DNA of 64,000 bases from Myxococcota bacterium (GTDB lineage: Bacteria > Myxococcota_A > UBA9160 > SMWR01), in the NCBI GenBank assembly GCA_039030075.1, contig JBCCEW010000002.1:186001-250000 (forward strand), in the 5' to 3' direction. Numbering within the stretch: the stretch's first letter is position 1; the number at the start of each line of letters is the position of its first letter. This document shows positions 8,044 through 16,985 of the stretch, piece by piece. The notes under the pieces were generated by a model that saw only the letters and a program-made list of their open reading frames with translations, was not told the DNA's origin and made no database searches. The translations under genes were made by a program, and so were the position numbers.

Positions 8044-8748
8044 TCAGGCCACGCCCATGAACTGGAGGAACTGCTCCAGGCTGGTCACACGCAGGAACGG
8101 ATTGCTGCGCTTCTCGTTGCCCAGGGTGTCGTAGGCCTCGGTCGAGTAGAGGTGGCCCGGGTAGACCAGGGTCTCGTCCGGCAGGCGGCCCAGGGTCTCG
8201 TTCAGGCTCCGGTACATGGCCTCCGGGTCGCTGCCCGGCAGGTCCACCCGGCCACAGGCGCCCAGGAACAGGGTGTCCCCGGACACCAGTCGGCTGGGCT
8301 GCCCGTCCTCCTCCACGAGGAAGCACTGGGATCCCGGGGTGTGCCCCGGGGTGTGGAGCATGCGGACGCGGACCGGGCCCAACTCGATCGTGTCGCCGGC
8401 GGCCACCCGGGAGAGGTCCGACTCGGACGCCCCGGTCACCTGCTTGGTGCCGTCGGCCTCGTGCTCGTTCACGTAGAGCGGAACCGGATGGCGCTCGAGC
8501 AGGCGGTCGACGCCTTCGATGTCCATCCCGAAGATCGAGCCGCCCACGTGATCCTGGTGGTAGTGGGTGACCAGGGCGCCGGTAACGTTCATGCCGTCGG
8601 CTTCGGCCTGGTCGAGCAGGGCGTCCACGCTCCACGCCGGGTCGACGATCACGGCTTCGCGGGTGGTGCGACTTCCGATCAGGTAGGCGAGATTGGCCAT
8701 CCGCCCGACGGGGATCTGTTCGAAGTAGAGGTCCGACTCCCCGCTCAC
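8044..8748 (-). CDS. MBL-fold metallo-hydrolase, glyoxalase II-like
   Basis: Metallo-beta-lactamase fold hydrolase, 234 residues. The metal motif HYHQDH (HxHxDH) is intact, with further ligands in TPGHTPGS, the SGDTLF aspartate and the YPGH histidine. The arrangement is that of hydroxyacylglutathione hydrolases and persulfide-type enzymes. The GTG start at 8748 overlaps the upstream hydrolase stop as GTGA. The ending (LEQFLQFMGVA) is short, without the C-terminal substrate-binding helices of classical glyoxalase II, so the exact thioester substrate is open. Cytoplasmic; no signal peptide. Confidence 0.88.
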   Translation of the reverse strand: MSGESDLYFEQIPVGRMANLAYLIGSRTTREAVIVDPAWSVDALLDQAEADGMNVTGALVTHYHQDHVGGSIFGMDIEGVDRLLERHPVPLYVNEHEADGTKQVTGASESDLSRVAAGDTIELGPVRVRMLHTPGHTPGSQCFLVEEDGQPSRLVSGDTLFLGACGRVDLPGSDPEAMYRSLNETLGRLPDETLVYPGHLYSTEAYDTLGNEKRSNPFLRVTSLEQFLQFMGVA

Positions 8749-9467
8749 GCAGTGCCGCCGAGCAGCGCCTGGATCCACTCGTCCAGCGCATTGCTCATCT
8801 GCTCGTAGACCTCTTCCGGGGTACGTCCTGACTTCTTCAGGACCTTGAACTTGTGGTCGGCCTCTTGGATCACCTTCAGGATCGTCGGGGCGCCCACGCG
8901 CGTCAGGGTGCGGCGCAGCGCGTCGACATCGCAGAACTTGTCGCGGTCGCCCTGGAGGAAGAGGGCCGGGGATACGATCCGGAACAGCTGCTCGGGCTGC
9001 AGCTCTTCCGGGTTGCTCGCCGGATGCAGCGGGTAGCCCGCCAGGAACAGGCCATCGACCCGCACGCGGGAACTCGCGAGGTCGGCCGCCACCTGGCTGC
9101 CCATCCCCACGCCCCCCAAGAAGAGATGGGCGGGGGCCGCCGTCGGGTCGCGCCCCAGCGCGCTGATCGCCGCGCGCAGCGCCCGGCGCAGCACCGGCAT
9201 CTCGTCGACCTTCCGCTTCCCCGCCTCCGCGAAGGGGAAGTTGAACCGCAGCGAGAGGTAGCGGCGCTCCGTCAGCTCGCGGTGCACGCCCACGATCGCC
9301 GGATCGTTCATGTCGGCCCCGGCGCCGTGTGCCATCACCACGCTCACGCGGGACCCGGTGGGCCACCAGCGGGGCACGCCGAGCACCGCCGACACTTCTT
9401 CCATGCCGTGCACCGACTCGGAGAGCGGAATCTTGATGTCTTCGTAGCGCGATGACGGTTCGACCAC
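8745..9467 (-). CDS. KANL3/Tex30-type alpha/beta hydrolase lacking the nucleophile serine
   Basis: Alpha/beta-hydrolase fold, 240 residues, of the KANL3/Tex30/DLH-like group. Visible landmarks are MAHGAGADMND (oxyanion region), the elbow at residues 119-123, GDRDKF with the acid and ADHKF with the histidine. The elbow reads G-V-G-M-G, so residue 121, the usual catalytic serine, is glycine (codon GGG); a serine follows at 124. A standard serine-hydrolase mechanism is therefore unlikely. The GTG start at 9467 has GAGGG upstream. It is translationally coupled to the MBL-fold gene and divergent from the SDR gene at 9575. Confidence 0.82.
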   Translation of the reverse strand: MVEPSSRYEDIKIPLSESVHGMEEVSAVLGVPRWWPTGSRVSVVMAHGAGADMNDPAIVGVHRELTERRYLSLRFNFPFAEAGKRKVDEMPVLRRALRAAISALGRDPTAAPAHLFLGGVGMGSQVAADLASSRVRVDGLFLAGYPLHPASNPEELQPEQLFRIVSPALFLQGDRDKFCDVDALRRTLTRVGAPTILKVIQEADHKFKVLKKSGRTPEEVYEQMSNALDEWIQALLGGTA

Positions 9468-9574
9468 GTTCCCTCAGGGGCTCTAGCGAGCCGGCACGTT
9501 AGCACGGCCGTCCAGAGTGCTCGGCGCGGGGCCCCGGTTCTGATACGGTAGAGCGGTAACCCCCCGAGGCGTCG

Positions 9575-10492
9575 ATGGAAAAGGTATTGATCACGGGGAT
9601 TTCGGGAGGCCAGGGACGGCTCCTGGCCCGCCGGCTCCGAGAGAACTACGAGGTCTGCGGCGTCGACCGAGTGGGTTGGGAAGGCGCCCCTCGGGGTGTC
9701 CAGGTTCACCTCGTCGATATCCGGAAGAAGAAGTTCGAGGACGTGATCCGCACGGAGATGCCCAACGCGCTGGTGCATCTGGGCTTCATCCGACACTTCC
9801 GGGGCAGTGACCGCGAGCGCTACGACACGAACGTGCGCGGCACGAAGCAGCTGCTCGATCACTGCATCCACCACGGCGTGCAGAAGGTCGTGGTGCTCTC
9901 CAGTTCCTACGTCTACGGAGCGTTCCCCGAGAATCCCTACTACCTCGACGAAGACGCGCCGCTGTCGGCGAGTCGCTCCTACCCGGAGATCCGCGACCTC
10001 GTCGAGGTCGATGCGCTCGCCTCGGCCTACCTGTGGCGCTATCCGCACCTCCATACCTGTGTGATCCGTCCGGTGAACGTGCTCGGGACCTACGTCCACT
10101 CGATCGTCGGCCAGTACCTGCGTCAGGGCCGCGTACCCACCGTGATGGGCTTCGACCCGATGATGCAGTTCATCCACGAGCAGGACGTCTCCGAGGCGGT
10201 GGCCCTCGCCCTCGAACACGGCCTGCAGGGAGTGTTCAACGTGACCGGTCCCGGCCAGGTGCCGCTCCACACGGCGATTCGCGAGACGGGGGGCAGCGCG
10301 CTGCCCGTGCCCGAGCCGATCCTGCGTGGCTACTTCGATCGCGGCTTTCGCTGGGGCTTCAACCCGTATCCGCCGGGCGTGATCGACTATTTGAAGTACC
10401 CCGTCACGATCGCGGGCGACCGTTTCGTCGAGGCTACGAACTTCCGGCCTCTCTTCGGGCTCGAAGAGATCTTCTCGAGCGTGGTGCACTAG
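9575..10492 (+). CDS. atypical extended SDR, NAD(P)-binding (copy 2)
   Basis: Extended SDR/epimerase, 305 residues. The Rossmann motif TGISGGQG (residues 7-14) is good and the serine is present (SSSYVYG, about 110), but the tyrosine-lysine pair reads Y136-PEI-R140, an arginine replacing the lysine. The later GFDPMMQFIHEQDV and FNVTGPG segments match the other copy at 2681-3691. It is followed two bases after its stop by an acyltransferase, reproducing the two-gene module, here without parA and in the order SDR then acyltransferase. NAD(P) binding is likely; substrate unknown. Confidence 0.85.
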   Translation: MEKVLITGISGGQGRLLARRLRENYEVCGVDRVGWEGAPRGVQVHLVDIRKKKFEDVIRTEMPNALVHLGFIRHFRGSDRERYDTNVRGTKQLLDHCIHHGVQKVVVLSSSYVYGAFPENPYYLDEDAPLSASRSYPEIRDLVEVDALASAYLWRYPHLHTCVIRPVNVLGTYVHSIVGQYLRQGRVPTVMGFDPMMQFIHEQDVSEAVALALEHGLQGVFNVTGPGQVPLHTAIRETGGSALPVPEPILRGYFDRGFRWGFNPYPPGVIDYLKYPVTIAGDRFVEATNFRPLFGLEEIFSSVVH

Positions 10493-10494
10493 GG

Positions 10495-11379
10495 ATGGCG
10501 GGAGAAGGCTGGGTCGACACGCTGCAGGAGCTGGCGGGCGAGTTGGTGCCGAGCGGCGACAGCGATCTCCGCTCCGAGATCGACGCCCAGCTGGCGCGGG
10601 TTCCGAACGAGCTGAACGAGTACGGGTTCGACCGTTTCGGGATGTCTCTCGAAACCATGCGCAGCAGCACCTTCCCGGGAGCGCTGCTCTACAAGTACTA
10701 CTTCCGGGTGGAGACCCACGGCATCGAGCACATGCCCGAAGGGCGGGTCCTCGTCATCGCCAACCACGCGGGACAGCTGCCTTTCGACGCAACCATGCTG
10801 TCGACGGCCCTGCTCCTGGAGGCCAACCCGCCGCGCCTCGCGCGCGGCATGGCCGAGTACTTCGTGTCCACGGTGCCGATGGTGAACGTGATCGCGGCGC
10901 GCGGTGGAGCCATGGCCGGGACGCCCCGCAACTGCACGCTGATGCTCGAGAACGAGGAGTGCGTGATCGCCTTCCCGGAGGGCGTCCGGGGCATGAACAA
11001 GCTCTACCGCGATCGCTACGAACTCCAGCGCTTCGGCCTCGGGTTCATGCGACTCGCCCTCGAGACCGACACCCCGATCGTGCCCGTCGGCATCGTGGGT
11101 TCCGAGGAGCAGCAGCCGGGCTTCGCGAACCTGAAAGGGCTGGGCCGGATGATCGGGATGCCGGCGCTGCCCATCACCCTCGGGTTCCCGTGGCTCGGAC
11201 CGCTCGGGATGCTCCCGCTTCCGGTGAAGTACCGCATCCACTTCGGGAAGCCGCTGCGCTTCGAAGGAGAAGCCGACGAGGACGACGCCCAGATCCAGAC
11301 CCGGGTCGACGTCGTGAAGCGCGAGATCAAGTCGCTGCTCGATCACGGCGTCGCCGAGCGCACCGGCATCTTCACCTGA
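10495..11379 (+). CDS. lysophospholipid acyltransferase-like protein (copy 2)
   Basis: LPLAT-superfamily enzyme, 294 residues. The active-site block NHAGQLPFD has H91 and D98 (HX6D, as in copy 1), followed by the FPEGVRGMNK motif. The C-terminal block FPWLGPLGMLPLPVKYRI is shared with copy 1 almost residue for residue. The start is the ATG at 10495, two bases after the SDR stop; the frame continues upstream inside the SDR gene but without similarity. No N-terminal Arg/Pro-rich extension is present. It probably transfers an acyl group to a lipid acceptor made or recognised with the SDR. Confidence 0.87.
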   Translation: MAGEGWVDTLQELAGELVPSGDSDLRSEIDAQLARVPNELNEYGFDRFGMSLETMRSSTFPGALLYKYYFRVETHGIEHMPEGRVLVIANHAGQLPFDATMLSTALLLEANPPRLARGMAEYFVSTVPMVNVIAARGGAMAGTPRNCTLMLENEECVIAFPEGVRGMNKLYRDRYELQRFGLGFMRLALETDTPIVPVGIVGSEEQQPGFANLKGLGRMIGMPALPITLGFPWLGPLGMLPLPVKYRIHFGKPLRFEGEADEDDAQIQTRVDVVKREIKSLLDHGVAERTGIFT

Positions 11380-11411
11380 TCGATCCGGACCCCATCTCCA
11401 CCGGATCGATC
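11378..11411. repeat. perfect 11-bp inverted repeat after acyltransferase copy 2
   Basis: GATCGATCCGG (11378-11388) and CCGGATCGATC (11401-11411) with a 12-base spacer; the left arm overlaps the stop codon. Only a weak T-rich end follows, so it may be a Rho-independent-like terminator or an operator for the Nudix gene. Confidence 0.6.
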
Positions 11412-11449
11412 TTCATCGGATCGGGTGGGCGCTTCGCTACCTTTCTAGC

Positions 11450-11980
11450 GTGGCACGCCAAAGACACGAAGCCCGCCTGGTCACCGTCTCCTTCGTGATG
11501 CACGACTCCAGCGTGCTCCTCGTGCAACACCCCGAAGAGGGCGACCGCTTTCGCGGCCAGTGGAACGGGATCGGCGGTCACGTCGAGGCGGGCGAGGACA
11601 TCCGAGCCGCCGCGCGACGTGAGCTGCGCGAAGAAGCCGGACTCGACGTCGATGCGCTCTCGCTGCGCGGCGTGGTCCACGAGACCGGGATGGTTGGTCA
11701 CGCCCATGTGCTGTTCGTGTTCGTGGGAAGCGCCGTCGACGCGCGCGTGCATTCGCCCGAGGGCCGCGCGTTGCGTTGGCAACCGCTCGAGCGCCTCGCA
11801 GAGCTGCCGCTCGTCCACGACGTGTCCGTCCTGTTGCCGCGCGCGCTCGATGCCGAGGAGCCCTTCTTCGCGACCGAACGCTACGACGGCGGCGATCGCC
11901 ACACCGAGTTCTTGATCGACGGCGTGGCGCTGCCGTCCGCGCCGAACGTCCTGGGCGCCGGGGGAAACCATGGCCGATGA
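11450..11980 (+). CDS. Nudix hydrolase
   Basis: Nudix-family pyrophosphohydrolase, 176 residues. The complete Nudix box GX5EX7REUXEEXGU is visible (starting GGHVEAGE and ending RELREEAGLDV), so Mg-dependent hydrolysis of a nucleoside diphosphate derivative is expected. The architecture resembles MutT/8-oxo-dGTPase-like members; the preferred substrate cannot be read from sequence. Start is the GTG at 11450; an ATG 16 codons later is possible. Its end overlaps the next gene by 11 bases. Confidence 0.88.
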   Translation: MARQRHEARLVTVSFVMHDSSVLLVQHPEEGDRFRGQWNGIGGHVEAGEDIRAAARRELREEAGLDVDALSLRGVVHETGMVGHAHVLFVFVGSAVDARVHSPEGRALRWQPLERLAELPLVHDVSVLLPRALDAEEPFFATERYDGGDRHTEFLIDGVALPSAPNVLGAGGNHGR

Positions 11981-12434
11981 ACCCATCACCATCGAATTGA
12001 ACCCGCGCGAGCAGCGAGTGTACGAACGCTTCCGGAGTCGCGTGCGCGAGGTGGTGCCCGGATCGTCGACGGACCTCCGCGACATGCTGCTGCTCCTGCC
12101 CGATTTCACCGTGTTGCTCTCGCGTCTCTTGCGCGACCGCCGCGTCCCGCGCACCTCGAAGCTCGTTGCCCTCGTGGGCATCGGCTACGTGCTCTCGCCC
12201 ATCGACGTCCTCCCGGCGCTCTTGCTCGGGCCGATCGGACTGATCGACGATTTCGTGGTCGTGACCGCGGCGCTTTCCCGCTTGATCAACCACGTGCACC
12301 CGGACGTGGTGCGCGATCACTGGCCCGGCCAGGGGGACGCCCTCGCCGTGATCCAGCGCGCCGCCGCCTGGTGTGAGGAGTTCGTAACCGGGAAGCTCGG
12401 CGGCTGGGTGCGCGGCCGACTGGGTCTGTCCTAG
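11970..12434 (+). CDS. YkvA/DUF1232 membrane-associated protein
   Basis: DUF1232 protein, 154 residues. The domain signature is visible as YVLSPIDVLPALL followed by GLIDDFVV, with two short hydrophobic helices (about residues 66-100). Function of the family is not established. The ATG at 11970 lies inside the Nudix gene, so the two are probably co-translated. It converges on the thioesterase gene. Confidence 0.85.
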   Translation: MADEPITIELNPREQRVYERFRSRVREVVPGSSTDLRDMLLLLPDFTVLLSRLLRDRRVPRTSKLVALVGIGYVLSPIDVLPALLLGPIGLIDDFVVVTAALSRLINHVHPDVVRDHWPGQGDALAVIQRAAAWCEEFVTGKLGGWVRGRLGLS

Positions 12435-12452
12435 ACCCCCGCGCAAAGCGTT

Positions 12453-12911
12453 TCAGCGCACGCGCGTGCGCGGTTCGCTGTCTCCGACCAGCGCAGCCAG
12501 GGCGTCGCGCCGCTCGGAGGGCAGCCGGCGGACCTTCCCATCGGTGTCGACGGCCGCGTGCTCGGTGAACCCGGTGGCGATCGGGGCTCCCTCGACGCAC
12601 AGGTTGTAGGCCATCCGCAGCGACGCGAAGCGGACCGTATCGGCCCATACCCGAATCTCGACTTCGTCCGCGAAACGCGCGGGCATGTGGTAGTCGACTT
12701 CCACCCGGATCGTGGCGAAGTGATAGCCCGCTTCGACGTAGCGCTCGTAGGGCTGGTCGTGTTCGCGCAGCCAGGCGATCCGGCCCAGCTCGAAGTACCG
12801 GACATGGTTCGAGTGGTGGACGATGCCCATCGCATCGGTCTCGAAGAACGGGACCGCGTGTCGGAGGGTCGTGACCGCCGCGCCTTCGGGCGGCTCGGGA
12901 GCCCGCTTCAA
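12453..12911 (-). CDS. acyl-CoA thioesterase, YbgC/4HBT hotdog family
   Basis: Hotdog-fold thioesterase, 152 residues. The active-site stretch ETDAMGIVHHSNHVRYFE carries the aspartate (D26) typical of 4-hydroxybenzoyl-CoA-type thioesterases; the HSNHVRYFE part is diagnostic of YbgC-like enzymes. It hydrolyses an acyl-CoA or acyl-ACP. The apparent start is the TTG at 12911, overlapping the stop of the nuclease gene upstream as TTGA; no alternative ATG/GTG lies between there and the domain, so the unusual start looks real. Confidence 0.87.
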   Translation of the reverse strand: MKRAPEPPEGAAVTTLRHAVPFFETDAMGIVHHSNHVRYFELGRIAWLREHDQPYERYVEAGYHFATIRVEVDYHMPARFADEVEIRVWADTVRFASLRMAYNLCVEGAPIATGFTEHAAVDTDGKVRRLPSERRDALAALVGDSEPRTRVR

Positions 12912-13849
12912 GAGCCGACGCCCGGCGAGAAACCGAAGCTGAGCTGGCCCGGATCCGCGACGGCCGGCGCGGGGCCGTCATCGCGCTTGCGCCGCGGCGG
13001 TCGCGTGGCGGCAGGACGCGGCGCGTAGACGGGACGCTCTTCGTCGCGCTCGGGGCTGGCCGGGCAACCGAGCCGGTATTCGCACCAGCGGCACAGGGCG
13101 CTGGTCTTCGCCGGGAACGCGGGCGCGCTGCGGATCCGGTCGATCAGCCCGCGCGTGTCGTCGCGCAGCTGGTCGAGCTGGGCCGGCGTGCGTGTCGAGA
13201 CCCGCGTCTTGCCCTGGCGCAGGTAGTGCCAGACGAGACGTACGGGCCGACCCTCGCCGAAGCGAGCGCCGATGCCCAGCTGATAGAGCGCGAGCTGGCG
13301 GTCGGAGTCGATCTGCGACTGGCTCGGGACCCGGGCCGACGTCTTGTAGTCCTGGATCTCGATGGTGCCGTCGCTGGTGCGCGCGATGCGGTCGATGAAC
13401 CCCTGCAGGCGGTACTGACCGGTGCCGTCGAGGTCGAACCGGACGTGCTCCTCGACCGCGAGCGTCTCGTCACCGTCGAAGGGGTAGTGGTCGTGGTAGT
13501 AGTTCGAGAGGCAGTGCTCGCCCAGCTCGATGTAGTGAAGCAGCGGGGTTCCGGCGCGCACGATCCGCACGCGGGTCGGGTCGTAGGCTTCCTCGAAGAG
13601 TTTGCGGTAGCGCCACAGCACCTTCGGCAGCGTCGGAACGCGACCGGTGGCCGCGGTCTTGTACAGGCGCTCGAGCACCTCGTGAACGCGCTTGCCGACG
13701 AAGCCCTCGATCGACTCGCTCTCGGCCGGGATCTTCCAGAGGTAGCGGTACTGGAACTTCTGGGGGCAGTTCTCGAAGGAGGACAGCCGCGAGTGGCTGT
13801 AGACCTCTTTGCCCGACCCGTTTCTGGCCACGTCAGCGGACCCCATCAT
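12908..13849 (-). CDS. RecB-like PD-(D/E)XK nuclease with Fe-S-type cysteines
   Basis: PD-(D/E)XK nuclease of the RecB/Cas4/AddB group, 313 residues. Nuclease motifs in order: [12 protein letters not shown] (His), GFIDRI (Asp), EIQDYKTS (the D-x-K core) and QLALYQLG (the QxxxY helix). One cysteine near residue 28 (FENCPQK) plus [10 protein letters not shown] near 260 gives a four-cysteine set like the iron-sulphur pins of AddB and Cas4. No helicase domain is fused and no CRISPR array is near, so this is a stand-alone nuclease. The C-terminal 50 residues are Arg/Pro-rich. Confidence 0.87.
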   Translation of the reverse strand: MMGSADVARNGSGKEVYSHSRLSSFENCPQKFQYRYLWKIPAESESIEGFVGKRVHEVLERLYKTAATGRVPTLPKVLWRYRKLFEEAYDPTRVRIVRAGTPLLHYIELGEHCLSNYYHDHYPFDGDETLAVEEHVRFDLDGTGQYRLQGFIDRIARTSDGTIEIQDYKTSARVPSQSQIDSDRQLALYQLGIGARFGEGRPVRLVWHYLRQGKTRVSTRTPAQLDQLRDDTRGLIDRIRSAPAFPAKTSALCRWCEYRLGCPASPERDEERPVYAPRPAATRPPRRKRDDGPAPAVADPGQLSFGFSPGVGS

Positions 13850-14054
13850 TCACGGCTCCCGCGCGGGCGAGGCCGGTCGCATGCTTGCACGGGCCCGCGC
13901 GCTCCGAAGGCACGACGCGGGCCGCAGAGAGCGAACGCCAGGCCGAGGGGAGGATGGGGTCCACGCTCGCTCGACCCGCATCGTACTACTGGCCCCCGGG
14001 GGCCTCAAGCGGGGAGCACGCTACACTGGCAGCGCGCCCCAAGGAGCCCGCTCC

Positions 14055-14969
14055 ATGTCCTCCGGGAAGTCCGTCCTCCTCGGGTCTCGTGATCCGATGC
14101 TCGATCCCCACGTCGTCGAACGCACCGTGAGTGCCCTGGTGGCGAGTTCCGAGAGCGCCCTCGCCAAGGCCGCCAGCGAAGGCCTGCCCGAGCGCACCGA
14201 GGTGGCCGACTGGGTCGAGCGCACGAAGCGCCTGGTGCTGATGCAGCACGAGCGTTCGACCCTGCGCTCGGAAGTGCCCCAGCTGGCCATGCGCCTGCAC
14301 GAACTCCTGTGCGCGGTCCAGCTCCCGGACGGCCTCGAGCCGATGGCCGTGGTCGAGGACTTCCTGCCCCGGCTCCCGATCATTCGCAGCCGGCTGGCCG
14401 AGGACGTCGAGGCCGCCTACCGGGGCGATCCGGCGGCCCGCGGGTTCGGTGAGATCGTCGCGGCCTATCCCGCCGTACGGGCGATCGCGATCCATCGCAT
14501 CGCCCATGCGCTGGCGGCGCTGCGCGTGCCGATCCTGCCGCGGATGATGGCCGAGCACGCCCACGACCGAACCGGCATCGACATCCACCCCGGTGCCCGG
14601 ATCGGGCGCCGCTTCTTCATCGACCACGGCACCGGCGTGGTGGTTGGCGAGACGACCGAGATCGGCGACGACGTCCGGATCTACCAGGGCGTGACCCTCG
14701 GCGCGCTGTCGCCGCGCCAGGGTGAGTCGCTGCGCGGTCAAAAGCGCCACCCCACCATCGAAGACGGGGTCACGATCTACGCCGGCGCCACCATCCTCGG
14801 CGGTTCGACGGTGATCGGCCGTGAGAGCGTGATCGGCGGCAACGTCTGGATCACCGAGTCCATCGCGCCGGGCTCCCGCGTGGTGGCCGAACCGCCGCGT
14901 CATGGGGTGCAACCACGACGCGACGCGGGCGGGTTCGAGCAGCTGGGCTGGCCCCTCGACGAGAAGTGA
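14055..14969 (+). CDS. cysE: serine O-acetyltransferase
   Basis: Serine acetyltransferase, 304 residues, first step of cysteine synthesis (serine plus acetyl-CoA to O-acetylserine). The N-terminal helical part is followed by a left-handed beta-helix of hexapeptide repeats with the signature [15 protein letters not shown] and [17 protein letters not shown], containing the catalytic His/Asp. The length and helical N-terminus fit the EpsC/SAT type found with Fe-S genes. AAGGAG lies eight bases before the ATG. It opens a tight operon with the Mrp-like ATPase, CcmH-like and adenosyltransferase genes. Confidence 0.92.
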   Translation: MSSGKSVLLGSRDPMLDPHVVERTVSALVASSESALAKAASEGLPERTEVADWVERTKRLVLMQHERSTLRSEVPQLAMRLHELLCAVQLPDGLEPMAVVEDFLPRLPIIRSRLAEDVEAAYRGDPAARGFGEIVAAYPAVRAIAIHRIAHALAALRVPILPRMMAEHAHDRTGIDIHPGARIGRRFFIDHGTGVVVGETTEIGDDVRIYQGVTLGALSPRQGESLRGQKRHPTIEDGVTIYAGATILGGSTVIGRESVIGGNVWITESIAPGSRVVAEPPRHGVQPRRDAGGFEQLGWPLDEK

Positions 14970-15859
14970 CGAGTCCCGACGCGCCCGAGTTGCTCGATTC
15001 GCTCGAGGACGCGGAGCGCGTTCGGGAGCGCACCCTGGCGAGCCTGGCAGAGGTCGGGCGCATCGTCGCCGTGATGAGCGGCAAGGGGGGCGTCGGCAAG
15101 AGCGCCGTCGCCACCCAGCTGGCCGCGTGCCTCGGCCACGACGGCCGCAGCGTGGGGTTGCTCGACGCCGACCTGCACGGACCCTCGGCCGCGAAGATGC
15201 TCGGGCTCCGCGGCCAACCGATTCGGGTCGGGGGCGACGGCCAACTGCGTCCCGCCGTCGGGCCGGGTGGGATCCGCGTGCAGAGCATGGACTTCTTCCT
15301 GCAAGGCAATCAGGCGCTCGACTGGGACGGCGCGGCGGGGGAGGGCGCCATGCTGCGCAGTGCGATGGAGCAGTCGGCACTCGCCGATCTGATCGGTCGC
15401 ACGGCCTGGGGCGAGCTCGACACCCTCGTCGTCGATCTGGCGCCGGGTTCCGACCGCCTGCCCGCCCTGCGGCGCTGGTTGCCGGACACGGTGGTCGCCG
15501 TCGCCGTGACGATCCCCAGCGAGGTGTCGCTGCTGGCGGTGGAGCGCTCGTTGCGACGCGCCCACGAGGCGCGGATCCCGGTGCTGGGACTCGTCGAGAA
15601 CTTCGCGAGCGTCGTCTGCGATGCCTGCGGTCACGAATCGGCGCTGTTTCAGGAAGCCCCCGCTGCGACGCTCGCGCACAAGATGGGCATTCCCCTGCTC
15701 GCCCAGATTCCGTTCGACGCCGCTCTGGCGCGCGCGGCGGATCGGGGCGACCTCTATGCCGTCGGGGCCGGAACCGGGACGCCGGTCGGGCGCGCGTTCC
15801 GCGATCTCGCGGAGCGCGTGTTGGGGTACGCTGCCGCCGCGGAGGGCGCCGACCAGTGA
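14966..15859 (+). CDS. Mrp/NBP35-type P-loop ATPase, Fe-S carrier
   Basis: Mrp/ApbC-family ATPase, 297 residues. The Walker A GKGGVGKS (about residue 40), the [13 protein letters not shown] block and the C-terminal CDAC motif (CxxC, in the context VVCDACGH) mark an iron-sulphur cluster carrier. Walker B (LVVDLAPGS) is intact, though the usual LPPGTGD core is changed to LAPGSDR. The GTG start overlaps the cysE stop (GTGA). Position between cysE and ccmH suggests sulphur/cofactor assembly. Confidence 0.87.
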   Translation: MTSPDAPELLDSLEDAERVRERTLASLAEVGRIVAVMSGKGGVGKSAVATQLAACLGHDGRSVGLLDADLHGPSAAKMLGLRGQPIRVGGDGQLRPAVGPGGIRVQSMDFFLQGNQALDWDGAAGEGAMLRSAMEQSALADLIGRTAWGELDTLVVDLAPGSDRLPALRRWLPDTVVAVAVTIPSEVSLLAVERSLRRAHEARIPVLGLVENFASVVCDACGHESALFQEAPAATLAHKMGIPLLAQIPFDAALARAADRGDLYAVGAGTGTPVGRAFRDLAERVLGYAAAAEGADQ

Positions 15860-16431
15860 TGCACCAAGGGAGAGTCGCGGCACCGCGCATGCGCCGAGCC
15901 CATGCGCCGCGCGCCGCGGGCGTGATGGTGGCCATGCTGCTGGCGCTCGCCGCCGACGGAACCGCGGCTCAGGAAGCGGCCGACGACCCCGAAGGTCCGC
16001 CGCCCTGGGCGTATGCGATGGCCGGTGAGCTGCTGAGCCCGTTCTGTCCGGGGCGCACGCTCACCGAGTGCCCGAGCCCGCAAGCCGAGAGCCTGCGGAT
16101 GTGGATCATCGTGCAGGCCGCGGCGGGTCGCAGTCGCCAGGACATCGAGGCCGAGCTCTACGAGCGCTACGGCGACGACATCCGCTCGACGCCCCGCACC
16201 GACGGCATCGGGATCACCGCGTACCTCTTGCCGGCGTTCGCCTTCTTCGGCGGCGGTGGCTTGTTGGCCTGGTTCCTGGTGATGGCGACCCGGCGCGGAG
16301 GTGGCGGCGGAGGCGGGGACGGTGCGCCGCCGCCCGCTCCGCTCGACGCCGAGCAGGAGCGCCGGCTCGACGCCGCGCTGCGCGGCGAGGATGCCGACGA
16401 AGCTCCGAAGGACGAGGATCGAGACGCATGA
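15859..16431 (+). CDS. CcmH-like cytochrome c biogenesis protein
   Basis: Membrane protein of 190 residues with an N-terminal signal/anchor (about 15-38), a CcmH-type domain and one transmembrane helix near residue 117, followed by a Gly-rich and acidic tail. The domain has SPFCPGRTLTECPSP and a later ELYERYGDDI, matching CcmH except that the usual close CxxC is spread as C-x8-C. CcmH reduces apocytochrome for haem attachment; the family fit is reasonable. The ATG at 15859 overlaps the mrp stop (TGATG). Confidence 0.75.
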   Translation: MHQGRVAAPRMRRAHAPRAAGVMVAMLLALAADGTAAQEAADDPEGPPPWAYAMAGELLSPFCPGRTLTECPSPQAESLRMWIIVQAAAGRSRQDIEAELYERYGDDIRSTPRTDGIGITAYLLPAFAFFGGGGLLAWFLVMATRRGGGGGGGDGAPPPAPLDAEQERRLDAALRGEDADEAPKDEDRDA

Positions 16432-16985
16432 AGGTCTACACGCGCCGGGGCGATGCCGGCGAGACGGATCTCTTCGGCGGAGGCCGGGTACCGAAGGACG
16501 CGCTGCGCGTCGAAGCCTACGGCGCTGTCGATGAACTGAACGCCAGCGTGGGCGTTGCGGCCGCCGCCACGGACAGCGGCGATCTCGCACCCGCCTTGCA
16601 GGAGATCCAGTCGCTCCTGTTCGCGTTGGGTGGGGCACTCGCGACGCCGGACCCGGCCCATCGCGCGAAGAGCGGCGTGCCCGAGCCGACCGATGCCGAC
16701 GTCGCGGCCCTCGAAACCCAGATCGACGCGCTCGAAGAGGAGCTCGAACCCCTGCAGCGCTTCGTGTTGCCGGGGGGAACTGCGGCGGCGGCGGCGCTTC
16801 ACGTGGCGCGCACGATCTGCCGCCGGGCCGAGCGACGTTGCGTCGAACTCGCCCGCCACGAAGACGTCTCCGCGACCGGGCTCGCCTTCCTGAACCGGCT
16901 ATCCGATCTCTTGTTCGTGATGGCGCGCGTCGCGAACAAGCGGGCCGGGCAGCCCGACGTCGAGTGGGAGGGCATCGGGCGCTAG
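16428..16985 (+). CDS. cob(I)alamin adenosyltransferase, PduO type
   Basis: ATP:cob(I)alamin adenosyltransferase, 185 residues, makes adenosylcobalamin. The N-terminal signature YTRRGDAGETDLFGGG, the VDELNASVG segment and the C-terminal ARTICRRAERR and LNRLSDLLFVMAR helices are characteristic of the PduO class. The ATG overlaps the previous stop (ATGA). Adenosylcobalamin is the cofactor of the ethylmalonyl-CoA mutase encoded at 21381-23369. Confidence 0.95.
   Translation: MKVYTRRGDAGETDLFGGGRVPKDALRVEAYGAVDELNASVGVAAAATDSGDLAPALQEIQSLLFALGGALATPDPAHRAKSGVPEPTDADVAALETQIDALEEELEPLQRFVLPGGTAAAAALHVARTICRRAERRCVELARHEDVSATGLAFLNRLSDLLFVMARVANKRAGQPDVEWEGIGR

Noticed and set aside
10033-10494. 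Upstream extension of acyltransferase copy 2
   Set aside because: Lies within the SDR gene in another frame, Arg-rich and not conserved; the ATG at 10495 fits the family N-terminus.
13991-14004. Perfect palindrome GGCCCCCGGGGGCC upstream of cysE
   Set aside because: Six-letter GC runs occur often by chance at this base composition and no loop or T-run makes it a terminator.
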